A stretch of 64,000 nucleotides of DNA. It comes from Blastobasis lacticolella (Eukaryota > Arthropoda > Insecta > Lepidoptera > Blastobasidae). Where the stretch lies: the NCBI GenBank assembly GCA_905147135.1, contig LR990053.1, forward strand, positions 6,832,501 through 6,896,500, read 5' to 3'. A program made the translations under genes and the position numbers. The notes beneath the pieces are model-generated. The model was not told the origin of the DNA, searched no databases, and saw nothing but the letters and a program-made list of their open reading frames with translations. Shown one piece after another: positions 1 to 10,569 of this stretch (position 1 is its first letter; each line of letters opens with the position of its first letter).

Positions 1-480
1 CGTACGTGATCTGGGTTAGCTTTACCACGGTCCATCGAGCTTTATTTGCAATGCTGTCCTACATTGGCGTTCGAGACAGATTGACGGAACCAAACACCAA
101 TAAAATGCCTATCCTGTGTTTGCGTTTAATCACACGTTAACAAGTTTTGTTAAGATGGGTTTTGTATTGCTTTTTCTGGACGTTCATTTGGCATTGGGTA
201 AACACATGCTTCTGTGGTCAACTCGATGTTATCTTAACCGTAAAGCGAACATCCTAAGTATCTTAATATGAATTTGGTTACTTTTATAACGAATACCCTG
301 TCTTTTATGGGGGGGGGGATATGAATCAAAATTTTTGCACATTAATCTTGAACCCTTAAACCGCCAAACCAAAACCTGGCTACGCCCATGATAAAAATAT
401 AAACAAATATAGAGAGAAAATAGACAGATTTTTTCTTATTGTACCACTGTTGTGAGTTGACGAAGAACCTGCCTTATTCC
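1..480. other. No gene seen; G homopolymer at 309-318
   Basis: AT-rich sequence with no coding signal. The only structure is a run of ten G residues at 309-318. Confidence 0.6.
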
Positions 481-499
481 ATCAGAAAATGATCAACGT

Positions 500-765
500 G
501 TATAGCTTTTGGGGCTTATCGTATAGGTACTATCTTTTCCCGCGACTTCGCGTAAAATTCGATTATAACTATCCAGAGCCGTTCCATCGGGAACCACATT
601 GAATTTCGGAAAAAGCTATAGTGAGTTTGCGATTCTGGGCTATGAGCTATATTGCTGCCTAATTTCATCAAAATCCGTTAAGCAGTTTTTGCGTGAAAGA
701 AGAGTAATTAACATCAAACCATACATCCTTACAAACTTTCGCATATATAAAATTAGTAGGATTAC
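500..765 (-). repeat. E repeat (CGCAAAAACTRCTGAACGG type), reverse
   Basis: The E repeat, abundant in this window, reads in its forward sense TAATATTATAAATGCGAAAGT, then CGCAAAAACTACTGAAC, then ATTTATCCCGAAATTCAATG and GTTCCCGCGGGAACG. Here the same blocks occur in reverse: GGGAACCACATTGAATTTCGG, TTAAGCAGTTTTTGCGTGAA and CTTTCGCATATATAAAATTAG. It has no coding capacity. Confidence 0.75.
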
Positions 766-769
766 AATA

Positions 770-1410
770 ATAGAAAATAACATTAGCATTGCGACTGTGT
801 CGTTCTTCGTTATGTAATAATCCGTCTAGCTGGACGTCCTCAAAATCATTAAAACCATCCAAACGGAATCTTTCACTCTTTATATTTTCTTTTTGTTGGC
901 TCTCTATGATATCCTACAGATTGCATCATCATAATTTCTCAATTCTCTCAAACCCCAGCATTCACAAAATTGTTAATGAGCGAAAGACCTTGAATTCTCC
1001 CGGACCTCTCTTGAATCTACCCTCTACAAATATTCCCACCCACAAATAACTTTAACCTTTTCGTAATGCTATTCTCGATGATGATATGAAAACTCAATTA
1101 CATTCATATGAAATTGGACGGGAAAGAGTTTCCCAACAATTGGTGCCAAATACCAATGCCAAGTTAGAGGCCGTATCGGCCGTATTCAAATGCTCTCAGT
1201 CCTGAACGAGCACGCTCGTTTGGAAAGAAGCAAACTGTCTACGTTCCAACGTACACATTCAAACATATGCAAATGGTTATCGGTTTCATTCCCCGGGTTT
1301 ATGCCCAGCCGTATAAGAGCGCAGACAGTTCGCCTTCTTGGCCCCATCTAGGCGATGTCATTTACGAATGTCTTCAATTTGAACATGTTTTCTTATTGTC
1401 GTTTTCATAT
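770..1410. other. No gene or recognised repeat
   Basis: I see no coding signal. A short inverted repeat GAGCACGCTCG occurs near 1209, too small to interpret. Confidence 0.5.
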
Positions 1411-1415
1411 CTGTC

Positions 1416-1600
1416 ATCATCATTCACAGCCCATAGCAGTCCACTTGAGTTTTGACCTTTGCCATAATCTCTTATGCTTTACAGGCATAGGTTGCTTGGC
1501 CACCCAACGCACCTGGGTTGCAGAATGCAGTGTTTAAAACAGACAGCGGCAAACTCTGCTGCCCTTATCTGGTCTACTTAGGTCTTAGCTGGTTAGACAT
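1416..1600 (-). repeat. Rep-C, old diverged copy
   Basis: CATCATTCACAGCCCATAGCAGTCCAC, GCCATAATCTC, GCAGTGTTTAAA and CTCTGCTGCCC follow the order of the intact Rep-C at 52112, with heavy divergence and internal gaps. Confidence 0.65.
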
Positions 1601-1854
1601 TGGTCGCGTTTTACGGTACCCGTAAGTCGGAAGTTGGCACAAGAATATTTTCAATAGGACACCACAACTTTCAGTACATTCAAATGATACATCCATGTTT
1701 CATTTTGGTGAAATAGCTTGTCTGTAGTACATCCATACTAAAAAGTTACTACAAAATGAATTAACTACTGTTCTTCAATACAGATAGATACCTGACTATC
1801 AATTATAAAGAAAACAAGTCAAATTGAACGTATTTCAAGTATTTTTTAAGCTAC

Positions 1855-1960
1855 TCAATGATAAACGAGCAGACAGCCCACCTGATGGTAAGTGCTAACT
1901 ATCGCCCATAACATCTACGAATAACATCAATGACAATCAATCAATCATCAATCAATGACA
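1855..1960 (-). repeat. LINE-R related 3' fragment
   Basis: ACGAGCAGACAGCCCACCTGATGGTAAG followed by CGCCCATAACATCTACGA. The same block recurs at 42080-42150. It resembles the 3' end of LINE-R at 53270. Confidence 0.55.
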
Positions 1961-1974
1961 AAAATCCATGGCTA

Positions 1975-2310
1975 TGAAATAATTCATAATTATTTATTAT
2001 TATTATTAGTTTTCGACATTGTTTATATTATTATGTATATTAATATGATGAAGATAAATTCTGACATTATTTATTATAAATATTATTTTTATATTGACAT
2101 TATTATTGTGTGATTATGAATTATTGTTATGATAATTATTATCATTTTTTAATTTTTATGACATGGATTATTATTATATTTAAATTTGTATGTAGAAATT
2201 AGTATTTAAGATCTACATTTAAGTGTTTTTAATGTTATGTTGTGACGTTCATAAGTGTTTCGTCGAAACCTAATTTGAATAAATTATTTTTGAATTGAAT
2301 TGAATTGAAT
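1975..2310 (+). repeat. AT-rich 3' end of a non-LTR element with (GAATT)n tail
   Basis: TTATTATTATTA-rich stretch leading to AACCTAATTTGAATAAATT and a (TTGAA)n tail at about 2290-2310. A polyadenylation-like AATAAA followed by a short tandem tail is typical of LINE 3' ends. No coding part remains. Confidence 0.45.
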
Positions 2311-3095
2311 AATACATTTAGGTAGCAGGTAACAAAAATGCAGAATAGCAGTAACGTAAGTAAGTATTACGAACACTGCTAGAACACAATATACAGCACC
2401 AAATCTCCAGCACTCTTCACCATTACGGCCAACTCCTGAACGCAAACATTATTAATTGCCGTTTACGTAAAACTAGACACGCCTCCATTTTCGGTCACAG
2501 ATTAAATAATTCGTGAAAGCCCGCGACTGTCGCCGGCCACTATATTGCCGACACCTCTCTTCCAACTTATCAAGACTAACAAATATTTGCCGCCGTCGCA
2601 TAGTGAAAGCCGCACGAGTTGCTTTCCTTCCAAATTTGTTTCTGTAACCCTCACTTACCACACCTTGAATATTTATCTTTTACAAGCTCCGAACGTCTAT
2701 AGTATTGGATAAAAATATCCACCATTAAAAATCAGCGGGACACTTACGAAAATGAGGTGTCGAAAACAGGAATTTGGTGTAATGATTGGACAGAATTTCA
2801 AGGGAAAGTGGGCACGTGATAGGCTCCCAAAAAAGATCCGTCAAGTCATTGGGCTAAAGCTCAATGCCAGATTTAGCCTTTATAGCAATCCACAAATTCT
2901 AAGTATACTTTCTTTTACAAGGACAGAGTAACGATCTTCTAAGTCGGCAAGCTTATTTTAAGCTGGCACGAATGTGACCGATAAACGACCTTCAAAAACA
3001 GGGAAATCATAGCCTACCTGTAATACCTACACTCCGATTTATAATATTAACGTTTGATTGAAATTATTCGTAAGTGACAGTTTTATCAGATATTT
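2310..3095. other. No confirmed gene; one open minus-strand stretch
   Basis: A 62-codon minus-strand frame at 2473-2661 is rich in Arg. A GGTAAGTGAGG donor-like motif lies directly upstream of it on the minus strand. The upstream stretch could be a tiny exon but matches nothing I know. I do not call a gene. Confidence 0.3.
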
Positions 3096-3099
3096 ACCA

Positions 3100-3386
3100 T
3101 CATCATAAAATTAGCGTCAGCAAGAAGCAGCACTAATCTAATGGCAGCGTGCTTGCGAAACCGATAACCAAGGTTAAGCAACGCTCGCAGAGTCCAGGAA
3201 CTGGATGGGTGACCGTTTCGTACTTTGAGGCTAGTCGAAAATTTAGTATCGCTATGAGCTCGCCACTCGTTAGATATGCCTCCTAATACCTTTGGCGAAG
3301 CGAGGTTGGCCAAGGTCTTCCGCTGGGGACCCTGAGACTGGTCGAACAGTCTTGGGAGCCGATTGGCACCCTGTGTCGGTATATCT
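3100..3386 (+). mobile_element. 5S-rRNA-derived SINE (SINE3-like)
   Basis: Positions about 3160-3230 resemble the 3' two-thirds of animal 5S rRNA: CCGATAACCAAGGTTAAGCA, then GGAACTGGATGGGTGACCG. These blocks overlap the internal control region read by TFIIIA and RNA polymerase III. The 5S-like head is followed by a non-5S body (GCTATGAGCTCGCCAC, GGCGAAGCGAGGTTGGCC, GAGACTGGTCGAACAG). Part of that body recurs at 41770-41815, so this is an interspersed repeat and not a 5S gene. SINE3 elements with 5S-derived heads are known in other animals. Confidence 0.82.
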
Positions 3387-3522
3387 TACTAATATTATAA
3401 ATGCCGAATTTTGTGTATATAGTTATGTGTGCGTATACGTATGTAACCTCTTCACGCCTAAACGGAAGAACGGATTTGGATGGAATATGGTAGATAGCTA
3501 TATTCTCGGTTAGAGTCTAGGT
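3378..3522 (+). repeat. E repeat, forward
   Basis: Starts TTACTAATATTATAAATGCC and continues with CTAAACGGAAGAACGGATTTGGATG and GGTAGATAGCT. It abuts the 5S-derived SINE. Confidence 0.65.
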
Positions 3523-3524
3523 TA

Positions 3525-3830
3525 CTGGAACCGTGCAGCGTGAGTCCGGCGATATCGGCTCCGATGTCATGTCCCGAATCTCTGCAGCTTGGGCAAAATG
3601 GCGGGAGCTCACGGCCGTCACCTGTGATCCTAAAGTCCTGATTAAGGTCAAGGGGCTAATATACAAGAGCATAATTAGGTCTGTGATGCTTTACGGCTGC
3701 GAAACCTGGCCGGCGCTGAAGAAACACGTCTGTCTGTGAACTCCACGCCAAAGAAATGAAAATGCTGCGCTGGATGAATGGCGTTACAAGACTTGATCGA
3801 ATGTTAAAGTACATCCGTGGCAGTCTGCTA
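3525..3830 (+). pseudogene. LINE ORF2 fragment, C-terminal to reverse transcriptase
   Basis: The plus-strand frame reads SRISAAWAKWRELTAVTC, then YKSIIRSVMLYGCETW, and after a frameshift near 3735 ELHAKEMKMLRWMNGVTRLD. The block ending YGCETW followed by MLRWM is the signature downstream of the RT domain in RTE-like and related insect LINEs (family knowledge). The reading is lost after 3830. No start, catalytic FADD box or endonuclease is present. Confidence 0.85.
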
Positions 3831-4150
3831 TTGCTGGTACGTGCTCGCCATTTAAGAATATTTCTGTCCATTGCCACCATAGATGTTGGTTTTGTTATTC
3901 AAGCGTATCTCAAGCTCGAGCAAGTAGCAATGCCAATAAAAAAGAGCCTAATAAAATACCCCCAAAAAGCAATTTTGTCTAAATCCGTTGTGACATACTC
4001 GTATTATATTTCCAACTTGTTTATTTCAGCCTATTTGTGGATATGGACAGCTTCTTACTTTGTTTCATGTGACAATCGTCTGTATCAAAGTGATGGACAT
4101 GTTTATCCACCAGTTAATACGATTTCGTGGTATCAAGTGTTTCTGTTTAT
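3831..4150. other. Unassigned sequence between two LINE fragments
   Basis: A plus-strand frame stays open across 3756-4196, but only its first 25 codons look LINE-derived. The rest has no recognisable motif. The two flanking LINE pieces belong to different parts of LINE ORFs. Confidence 0.4.
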
Positions 4151-4159
4151 TGAAAAACA

Positions 4160-4415
4160 TTGTATTGTTGCGTGGGTAGGCCTGCCACTAGGTTGACCAA
4201 CGATCTGGAGTCTTATTTTTTAATACGCTCGCAGCTTACTACGAGAGTGAAAGAGATAGGCATCACACGCAAGCTCTCGCATGGATACGAGCGGTTTTAA
4301 AAATAGTCCCCTGGTAAAGATCGCAGGTACCAGCTGGATGCGGAAGGCACAAGACCGGCCTTCGTAGATATCTCTGTGGGAGGCCTATGCTCAGCAGTGG
4401 GCGTCTTCTGGCTAA
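4160..4415 (+). pseudogene. LINE ORF2 C-terminus, split by a MITE
   Basis: Before the insert the frame reads VGRPATRLTNDL, after it VKIAGTSWMRKAQDRPS, one stop, then LWEAYAQQWASSG and a terminal stop at 4413-4415. This is the terminal peptide of an RTE-like LINE. The same peptide is uninterrupted at 59302-59430. The 102-bp insert at 4209-4310 separates the conserved Leu and Val codons. Confidence 0.85.
4209..4310. mobile_element. Small MITE (family M5, B part), inserted in LINE
   Basis: About 102 bp with inverted ends: TATTTTTTAATACGCTCGC on the left and GCGAGCGGTTTTAAAAATA on the right. CTGG is present directly outside both ends (4205-4208 and 4311-4314). It is the short relative of the element at 17426 and 51620. 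Confidence 0.8.
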
Positions 4416-4429
4416 TACGATTATGATTG

Positions 4430-5015
4430 TTGGTACCAAATCGCTATAGATCAAAGTCCCAAGGAGGGTTATTTCACGAAAAACATTATAGTATTGAATT
4501 AGCTATGCGAACATGGCAGGTCAGGAGGACCTTTAGCCAGCGTAAATGTATGAGAATATGTATGAAGAAGGATAAGGCAACAGAGGTGTGTCAGGATCTT
4601 GTCTTGTCACTCTCAATAGTCTCTACCTACTCTTATGGGATATGGGCTAGAATGCGAATGAATATGCCAACCCGTATTTATTTCGATAAATCTGGCTTAC
4701 AATAGAGTTACATAAGTCTCAAAACCACCAAAATAGTCCAACACTGATCCAGTGCTTTATATGGAACACTAGATTTGGCTGAACTTAGTAGGTTTAACAT
4801 TTGCGTAATAGCTGCCAGAGCTAGACAACAAGACACACAACACACACTGTTTAAGTTTATGTTTTTAAATAATGACGTTACATGACGTTACATCTGCTAC
4901 ACGCAGCAGTTTTTAAATAATATTCATGTTCCATTTACAAACTTTTTATACTGCATTACAGTGGCTTTTGGCCGCGTCTTTGTTCGCACATTTCGATAAA
5001 TTATACTTTCAATCA
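4430..5015. other. No gene seen
   Basis: AT-rich, with a short duplicated ATGACGTTAC at about 4873-4893. I recognise nothing coding. Confidence 0.45.
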
Positions 5016-5019
5016 TGGC

Positions 5020-5243
5020 CCCTGTCTGTCTGTGATATTTCATAAAAATTCATACAGACGCAATATTAAGAAGGATGGACACGTGATATTATCCCGCCGC
5101 TCCTGCTTCGCACCTAACCTTCCTTATGAATCGCTCTGTCTATTGGTGAAAACCGCATGAAAATCCGTGCTGCTAGTTTTGGGTTTTTTGCTAACAGACT
5201 GATAGACAGACGCGACGTGGGACTCTGTTTTATAATGTAGTGA
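5020..5243 (+). repeat. D repeat, diverged subfamily
   Basis: CCTTATGAATCGCTCTGTCTATTGG, AAACCGCATGAAAATCCG, CTGATAGACAGACGCGACGTGGG and TTTTATAATGTAG. The closest match is the copy at 47701. Confidence 0.65.
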
Positions 5244-5249
5244 TAGCAT

Positions 5250-7580
5250 ACCAACAATTCGCCGAACGTCATTTTCAACGTCAATGTGTTTACGAGTGCC
5301 TACTATTTTAATAACGTACTTTTATTAGTGGCTTTATCTATAAGTATTATTTGCACATGAAATGACGTGGGAGTTGTCCTGGTTTGCATAGGTATACTCA
5401 CGAAGTGCCGTGATGACCAATTGGTTAGCTCGCCCACATGTGTGCGCCCGACGTAGGTTTATATATAATAAGGCCCTACAACCTTATTTTCTCCATTGCC
5501 ATTGAGAGCCATTGAATATGGTATTCTTAATCACATTGAGAAAATAGAAATGATGTTCACTCTTCTTGAGGTCAGACCAATTTATTATTTATGTTTAGTA
5601 ACAATTTATTATTTAAATAATAAAAATTTATAAAATTGTACAATGGCAGACTAAAGAAAGCTAAAATAGCCTTATCTACCACTCAACCAAGAGATAGTGA
5701 GTTTATTCGAGAATAAACAAGTTTATCCTGCAGGTTAATATTAATGTGAAACAGACAAATGACATGTCTCTACCTCTTCCTTTCCCACAAGGCAGAGTGA
5801 ATGTAGGCATAAGTGAATGTAAGTAGTTACCTACTTATATGTTTGTAACAGACAAAAATATGTAATAAGTTCAAAACTAGCGCACGCGAGGGGTTCGGAA
5901 TCTGGGTGAACGAGGCTTGCTGACGTCATCCACAATCATTTAAGTTATAGACTTTGGTATAGAAGCGAACTTAAGTTATTCAGTAATAAAATATACCGAC
6001 CCCATCGGTAAGATAAGGGCAGATTCAGTAAGAAAGTGTTATATCATCGTATACCTGGCGGGCGACGGTAGTCGGGTCTGCGACATATCATATCAACCTT
6101 ACGATATCCACTGAACATATACTTCTCCCTGAGTCTGGTATAGCCCTTCGTCTAGTTAATTTTTTGCATCATACTTACAAGCCGACAGTGGCACACAGCA
6201 CCACTGCCGACGGTACGGCAGCCCTCGGAACTAAACGCCGGACGTATCCCAAGTGAACTTCCATTACAGAAAGTAAATACGTCGATTCGCCTCGAAATCA
6301 CATCCGAGGCACGTGATACGGACATTCTCAGACACGCCACGGCAACTAAAGTCGTAATGTACGCGAAACACCCCTTTTACAACTCCCGCTAATTTAAACT
6401 TTACTACGCTCTGTTACTGCGTAAACGTTTACGCTTATTGTCTAAGTGAAAGGCGTAATGTGCACGAAATACGACGTATGTAGCAGTTACTCGTTTTATT
6501 TGCTTTGGACCGGAGTTCGGAAAGATTATTTTTATGATTCCCTACTGGCACTGGAGCTGTGTAGACCGTCTATGTGATTGAAAGCGGTGATTGTCGCCTA
6601 TAATATCTACTGGTACAATCCGCATGGGACCATTCTCATGTTTACGCTTCGGATCCGTATTTCGCGCAGCCATCGCTTCGCTGCGCGGTATTTTATGAAA
6701 ACATTTGAAAAGACGTCCATTTGTCGAGTGCTTTTTCAACTACCGTAGCCTTTTACCTTTAGTTTACCGCCCAAATCCACCAGAGTTATTAGAACACCAA
6801 AAGCTTTTAAAATAAAGGCTTCGCAAATAGCGAAGTTGTGCTCTACATTGCACCGCAAAACGGTTTAAATGAAAGGTAAAATATCTACACTGAAATCACT
6901 GTTATCTCTTCACGAATAAACAAAAATTAAATGCGGTTAATTGGCAAGCGCGTCGCTTCAGAACGGCTGCACCGAATTGGTTTTTTATTTTAAATGTTAC
7001 GGAAAAAAATAATTTTAAACTTTTATGGAAGTGCAAGAAAAAATATTGAATGCTGTGTGGTACCTTTTGACATGGACCAACACTTAATACGCAAACAAGG
7101 CAAACTATATTCCATAACGGCAATTTATTTTTAAGGAATAAGGCATTTCAAATTGGAAGTCCATGAATAACTATGAATTTAATGAAACAACTAATGGCGA
7201 CTCTTTAGTTGGCAACTGTTGCTATTTCTAAGCATTTACGAGTCAAAAAATCGTTGTCATAAAGCTGCAATGCTTCTTGTTAGGAAAATCTGTCGCAGTT
7301 TAGTGCAATCGGGTTAACACCCCCGACAAAGTAAATTTTTTGACTTTGTCGGATATTTCCGACAACTACACAGGTTGCAGTGCAGACATTGAAATTACTA
7401 TTGTTAAAATTATTGCTTTCGTTTTCAATGTTGCCAGTTTTATAAGCCTTTGGCGTGCCCGTGTTGCTGTTTGTTTGCAAATTGTGCACGCCATAGGCTA
7501 TTTTATTTTTATTTTCAATGATAATTCAACCTAATTAATGATAGTAAATACAGATTTGAATAACTACCTAATACTCACCC
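5250..7580. other. No gene called; mixed unassigned sequence
   Basis: Short open frames on the minus strand at 6152-6340 and 6542-6739 lie in somewhat GC-richer DNA but show no known motif and no convincing splice sites. A small hairpin CCGACAAAGT/ACTTTGTCGG lies at 7323-7353. Nothing else is recognised. Confidence 0.4.
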
Positions 7581-7594
7581 CCTAATTCCATAGA

Positions 7595-7829
7595 CCGTGG
7601 CCGTGTGACCCCTTACACTCATGGGTGTCGTACAAGGCGACTAATATTTTCGAGGCGAAAGATCAAGAGTCTCCGTAGTCTGAAAAATGGGTAGCAGCAT
7701 TTTCCATTGTTATATTTAAACACTGCGATCTCCAACCCGCCTGCCAAGCGTGGAGATTATGGCAGTACCCTCCCCTTTCGTGGGAGACGCCCTAAGTCCT
7801 GCAGTGGACTGTTACGGGCTGTGATGATG
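7595..7829 (+). mobile_element. Rep-C retroposon with target-site duplication
   Basis: Runs from CGTGGCCGTGTG to GGGCTGTGATGATGA. AATTCCATAGA is found directly on both sides (7584-7594 and 7830-7840), an 11-bp target-site duplication. A short deletion removes the CGGCAGAGTAGAAT block present in the copy at 55875. Confidence 0.88.
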
Positions 7830-8032
7830 AATTCCATAGATACAGACAGAATATTGAGTGCTAACTACGTGTACTGCTAAAAGTACGATATTACGAGACA
7901 CCTTTTGCATTCAAATTTTTAAATATCTTTTGAAATTATTTCTGCACCACTTGCTATCAATAAAACAATATTTCAAAGTATTAAAATCCAAACAATTCGA
8001 ACAATTACGGGCAAAGTCGATGTATGTATGTA

Positions 8033-8265
8033 TAATCCTACTTTTTTAATTTTATAAATGCGAAAGCGCAAATAAATGCGAAAAGATAGATGTTTGAATG
8101 TTCCTTTACGCAAAAACTACTGAACTTTATGAAATTATAGTAATGTAACTTATAGCCTAGAATAGCACATAGACTATGATTTATCCCGAAATTCAATGTT
8201 GTTCCCGCGGGAACGGGTTAGGAACACAATTTTCTTCTTTTTCTTACCGTGTCAATGATAAATAA
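8033..8265 (+). repeat. E repeat, forward, nearly complete
   Basis: Contains all blocks: TTTTATAAATGCGAAAG, TTACGCAAAAACTACTGAAC, AGAATAGCACATAGACTATG, ATTTATCCCGAAATTCAATG and GTTCCCGCGGGAACGGG. Useful as the reference copy for this window. Confidence 0.78.
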
Positions 8266-8269
8266 GTTA

Positions 8270-9185
8270 TAGTTTTTTGTTAGGTATTTATTATTATTTA
8301 TATTTTTCCAGTCCAAAACTGAGAGACGCGGATGGCACTGTCTGAGGGTTAATTGGAACAAAATAATCTAATTACACGCAGCCAAATTCGCGGGCAACAG
8401 ATAGTGCTGCAATCGCATTTATAAAACTTGTTCGTGTCGTATACGTTGAATGGAAAACAACCTATTGCTCTGATTCCGTGTGTTTCAAGCCAATCGTTCT
8501 GCTGACACCATAAATGTTCACAGTGTCATTGCTTTTTACACCGCAATGTTACTGTGATGGCTCCGCGTTATGTTCAGTGTATATTAAATGTTTTATTTCG
8601 CAGTTCCAATAGGTTGCTTTGGATACTCGTTTTATTACCTTACCTGCACAACAGAAAGGTCTCTTAGGGCCTGTTGTTTCAAGTTTTATTCAGCAGGGAT
8701 GTAATGTATACTTTGGCCTTGGAGGGTTACTTTAGAACAACATTTAAAACGGTTTAGTTTAATGTAACGCACGTTAGAGATATAGTTTGCTACCTTTACT
8801 AGTCTGTTTGATGTCGCTATCAATCATTACATGGACAGGAGGAAAGAAAAGATAAAGAGGGGACAAAATAATATCATTCTAAATTTTGAGATTAAGTAAC
8901 CAGGGCGATATATCATCGTAAGATTGCGAAATTTGTTTTAAATCTATCGAACAAGATCAAACGCTACCATTATGAAGGCGGTGTCCGCCCAGAGATGCTC
9001 AACTTGTTCCCGAAGCAAAAATTTACTATACATATCATATACGGACACATATATGATTTGTATAGCCAACATATACGGTAATATCGAAGTTGCAGTTTCT
9101 GTAGCCGAAAACCAGTCTCAGTCTCACCACCTCGCTTCGCTAACACCCAAAAGGAGGCACGCCTAACGAGTAATGGGTTTCGGTA
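8270..9185. other. No gene or clear repeat
   Basis: I see no coding signal, SINE box or inverted repeat of note here. Confidence 0.45.
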
Positions 9186-9189
9186 TTTT

Positions 9190-9300
9190 TAACACTGCGC
9201 TTACTAAGCTTGGAGATTATGGCAAATCCTCACACAAATGTGAGGAGGTTCAAGCCCAGCAAAATGACTGATACGGTTAGCTGAGGTAAGCGGGCAAAGT
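9190..9300 (+). repeat. Rep-C, degenerate fragment
   Basis: AACACTGCG and CTTGGAGATTATGGCA followed by a degraded end match the second half of Rep-C at 55875. Confidence 0.45.
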
Positions 9301-9344
9301 TTGTTATAATTTTGGGCTGTCTGCTTCTATACGACATATATAGT

Positions 9345-9625
9345 ACTAGTGGACCCAGCCCGACTTTGTTCACGCACACCTATTTTACCCCTACCTACCG
9401 TTGTGACTTTGCACCGGCGGCATAATGCCGTTGATTTTGTTTTCGCGGTACTGATATAATTTTAGATAAAAATATATAACAAATGAGTATACAAATTAAT
9501 CAATAACAATCATATCGTTTTTCTTGCTTATAAACCTTCCTCTTGAATCACTCCATCTATTGTTGAAAACCGCATTAAAATTCGTTGCCTAGTTTAAAAG
9601 ATTTAAGCGTACATAGATACGTATA
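9345..9625 (+). repeat. D repeat, first of a head-to-tail pair
   Basis: ACTAGTGGACCCAGCCCGACTTTG and TTTTACCCCTACCTACC, then about 110 bp of foreign or decayed sequence, then GCTTATAAACCTTCCTCTTG and AAAAGATTTAAGCGTACATAG. Confidence 0.75.
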
Positions 9626-9632
9626 CATATGC

Positions 9633-9760
9633 ACTAGTGGACCCGGCGCTACTCCGTTAGCGTACATCTACTTTATCCCTACCTACCCTTTTTTCTTACT
9701 TATAAACCTTCCTTTTGAATCAGTTTATCGATTTTTGAAAACAGCATTAAAATATTGTAG
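9633..9760 (+). repeat. D repeat, second of a head-to-tail pair
   Basis: ACTAGTGGACCCGGCGCTACT starts a few bases after the previous copy ends. It continues through CCCTACCTACCC, TATAAACCTTCCTTTTG and AAAACAGCATTAAAAT, then loses identity. Confidence 0.75.
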
Positions 9761-10128
9761 CAAAAAATTGTTGACGTTGACTTTTACAGGTTATACTTTA
9801 CAACGTGTACACATAAAATCTTTTCATAATAATTTCGCCCTTATCGCTTATTGATGCATCGACGCCAACGACTCATGAGTATTTCGCAGTATGTGTTATC
9901 AATGTTCCATTTACTAAAATGCGACAGGTCGTGTTCTGCTTTACGATAGCAATATGGTACTGAGATAGCGTTTTTTCCTGCGGGTGACATCGTTGGCCCT
10001 TATTAGGATTCAAGATTACAAAAACACATATCTTTTAGAGTTTTGTAGTTTTGCCGTACACCATACTGCCGACGGAATAATTCTATAGAAGAGGAATAAA
10101 ATAGTTTAGGATTATGTAATAAGATGAA

Positions 10129-10215
10129 TTACCTGATCGCCAAAAATTCTGGATCATGGTCAAGGCGGACCCCGGGCACAACCAGGACATTAACGCCAAG
10201 ATGATGATGATGATT
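10129..10215 (+). mobile_element. SINE-A, 5'-truncated, with 12-bp target duplication
   Basis: Only the last 87 bp of SINE-A is present, from the CTGATCGCCAAA block through GGCGGACCCCGGGCAC to AACGCCAAGATGATGATGATG. TAATAAGATGAA is found on both sides (10117-10128 and 10216-10227). The truncation and long duplication show LINE-type target-primed insertion. Confidence 0.88.
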
Positions 10216-10329
10216 TAATAAGATGAAATAACTTATAAATAAATAAATATCTCGAATTGGAGCCGCCCGATTGAGGCCACCACCATCTTCTATACATAGT
10301 ATAACGTCGTCGGTTCCCACCGCCTGTAT

Positions 10330-10568
10330 TTATGTACGCTTAGATCTTTTAAACTACGCAACGAAATTTAATGCGGTTTTTACAAATAGACAGAGTGACA
10401 CACAAGAGGAAGGTTTTGTAGGCAGGCGAATAGGGTGGGTAGGGATAAAGTAAGTGTAGGGTAGGTGTTGGATAGGTGTAGGGTGGGTGTAGTGTAGGCG
10501 TAGCGGTAGAGGAAGGTAGGGTAGGGGTAGGACGCCACGTGAACGAAGTCGCGCCAGGTCCACTAGTT
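10330..10568 (-). repeat. D repeat, reverse, with expanded GTAGG run
   Basis: Matches 14275 in the same orientation up to ATAGGGTGGGTAGGG. Instead of a single short GTAGGGGTA spacer it then has about 90 bp of GTAGG/GTGGG-like repeats (10436-10530) before GAACGAAGTCGCGCC and CACTAGT. Confidence 0.8.
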
Positions 10569-10569
10569 A

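Noticed and set aside
2473..2700. Possible small exon on the minus strand with a GGTAAGTGAGG donor
   Set aside because: The open stretch before the donor is about 39 nt and the peptide resembles no part of UNC-13 or other protein known to me.
3155..3235. 5S rRNA gene
   Set aside because: Only part of 5S is similar, the ends are missing and the sequence runs into a repeat body also seen at 41770.
3756..4196. 146-codon plus-strand frame as a gene
   Set aside because: Its first part is LINE-derived, the rest has no motif, and it crosses two unrelated segments.
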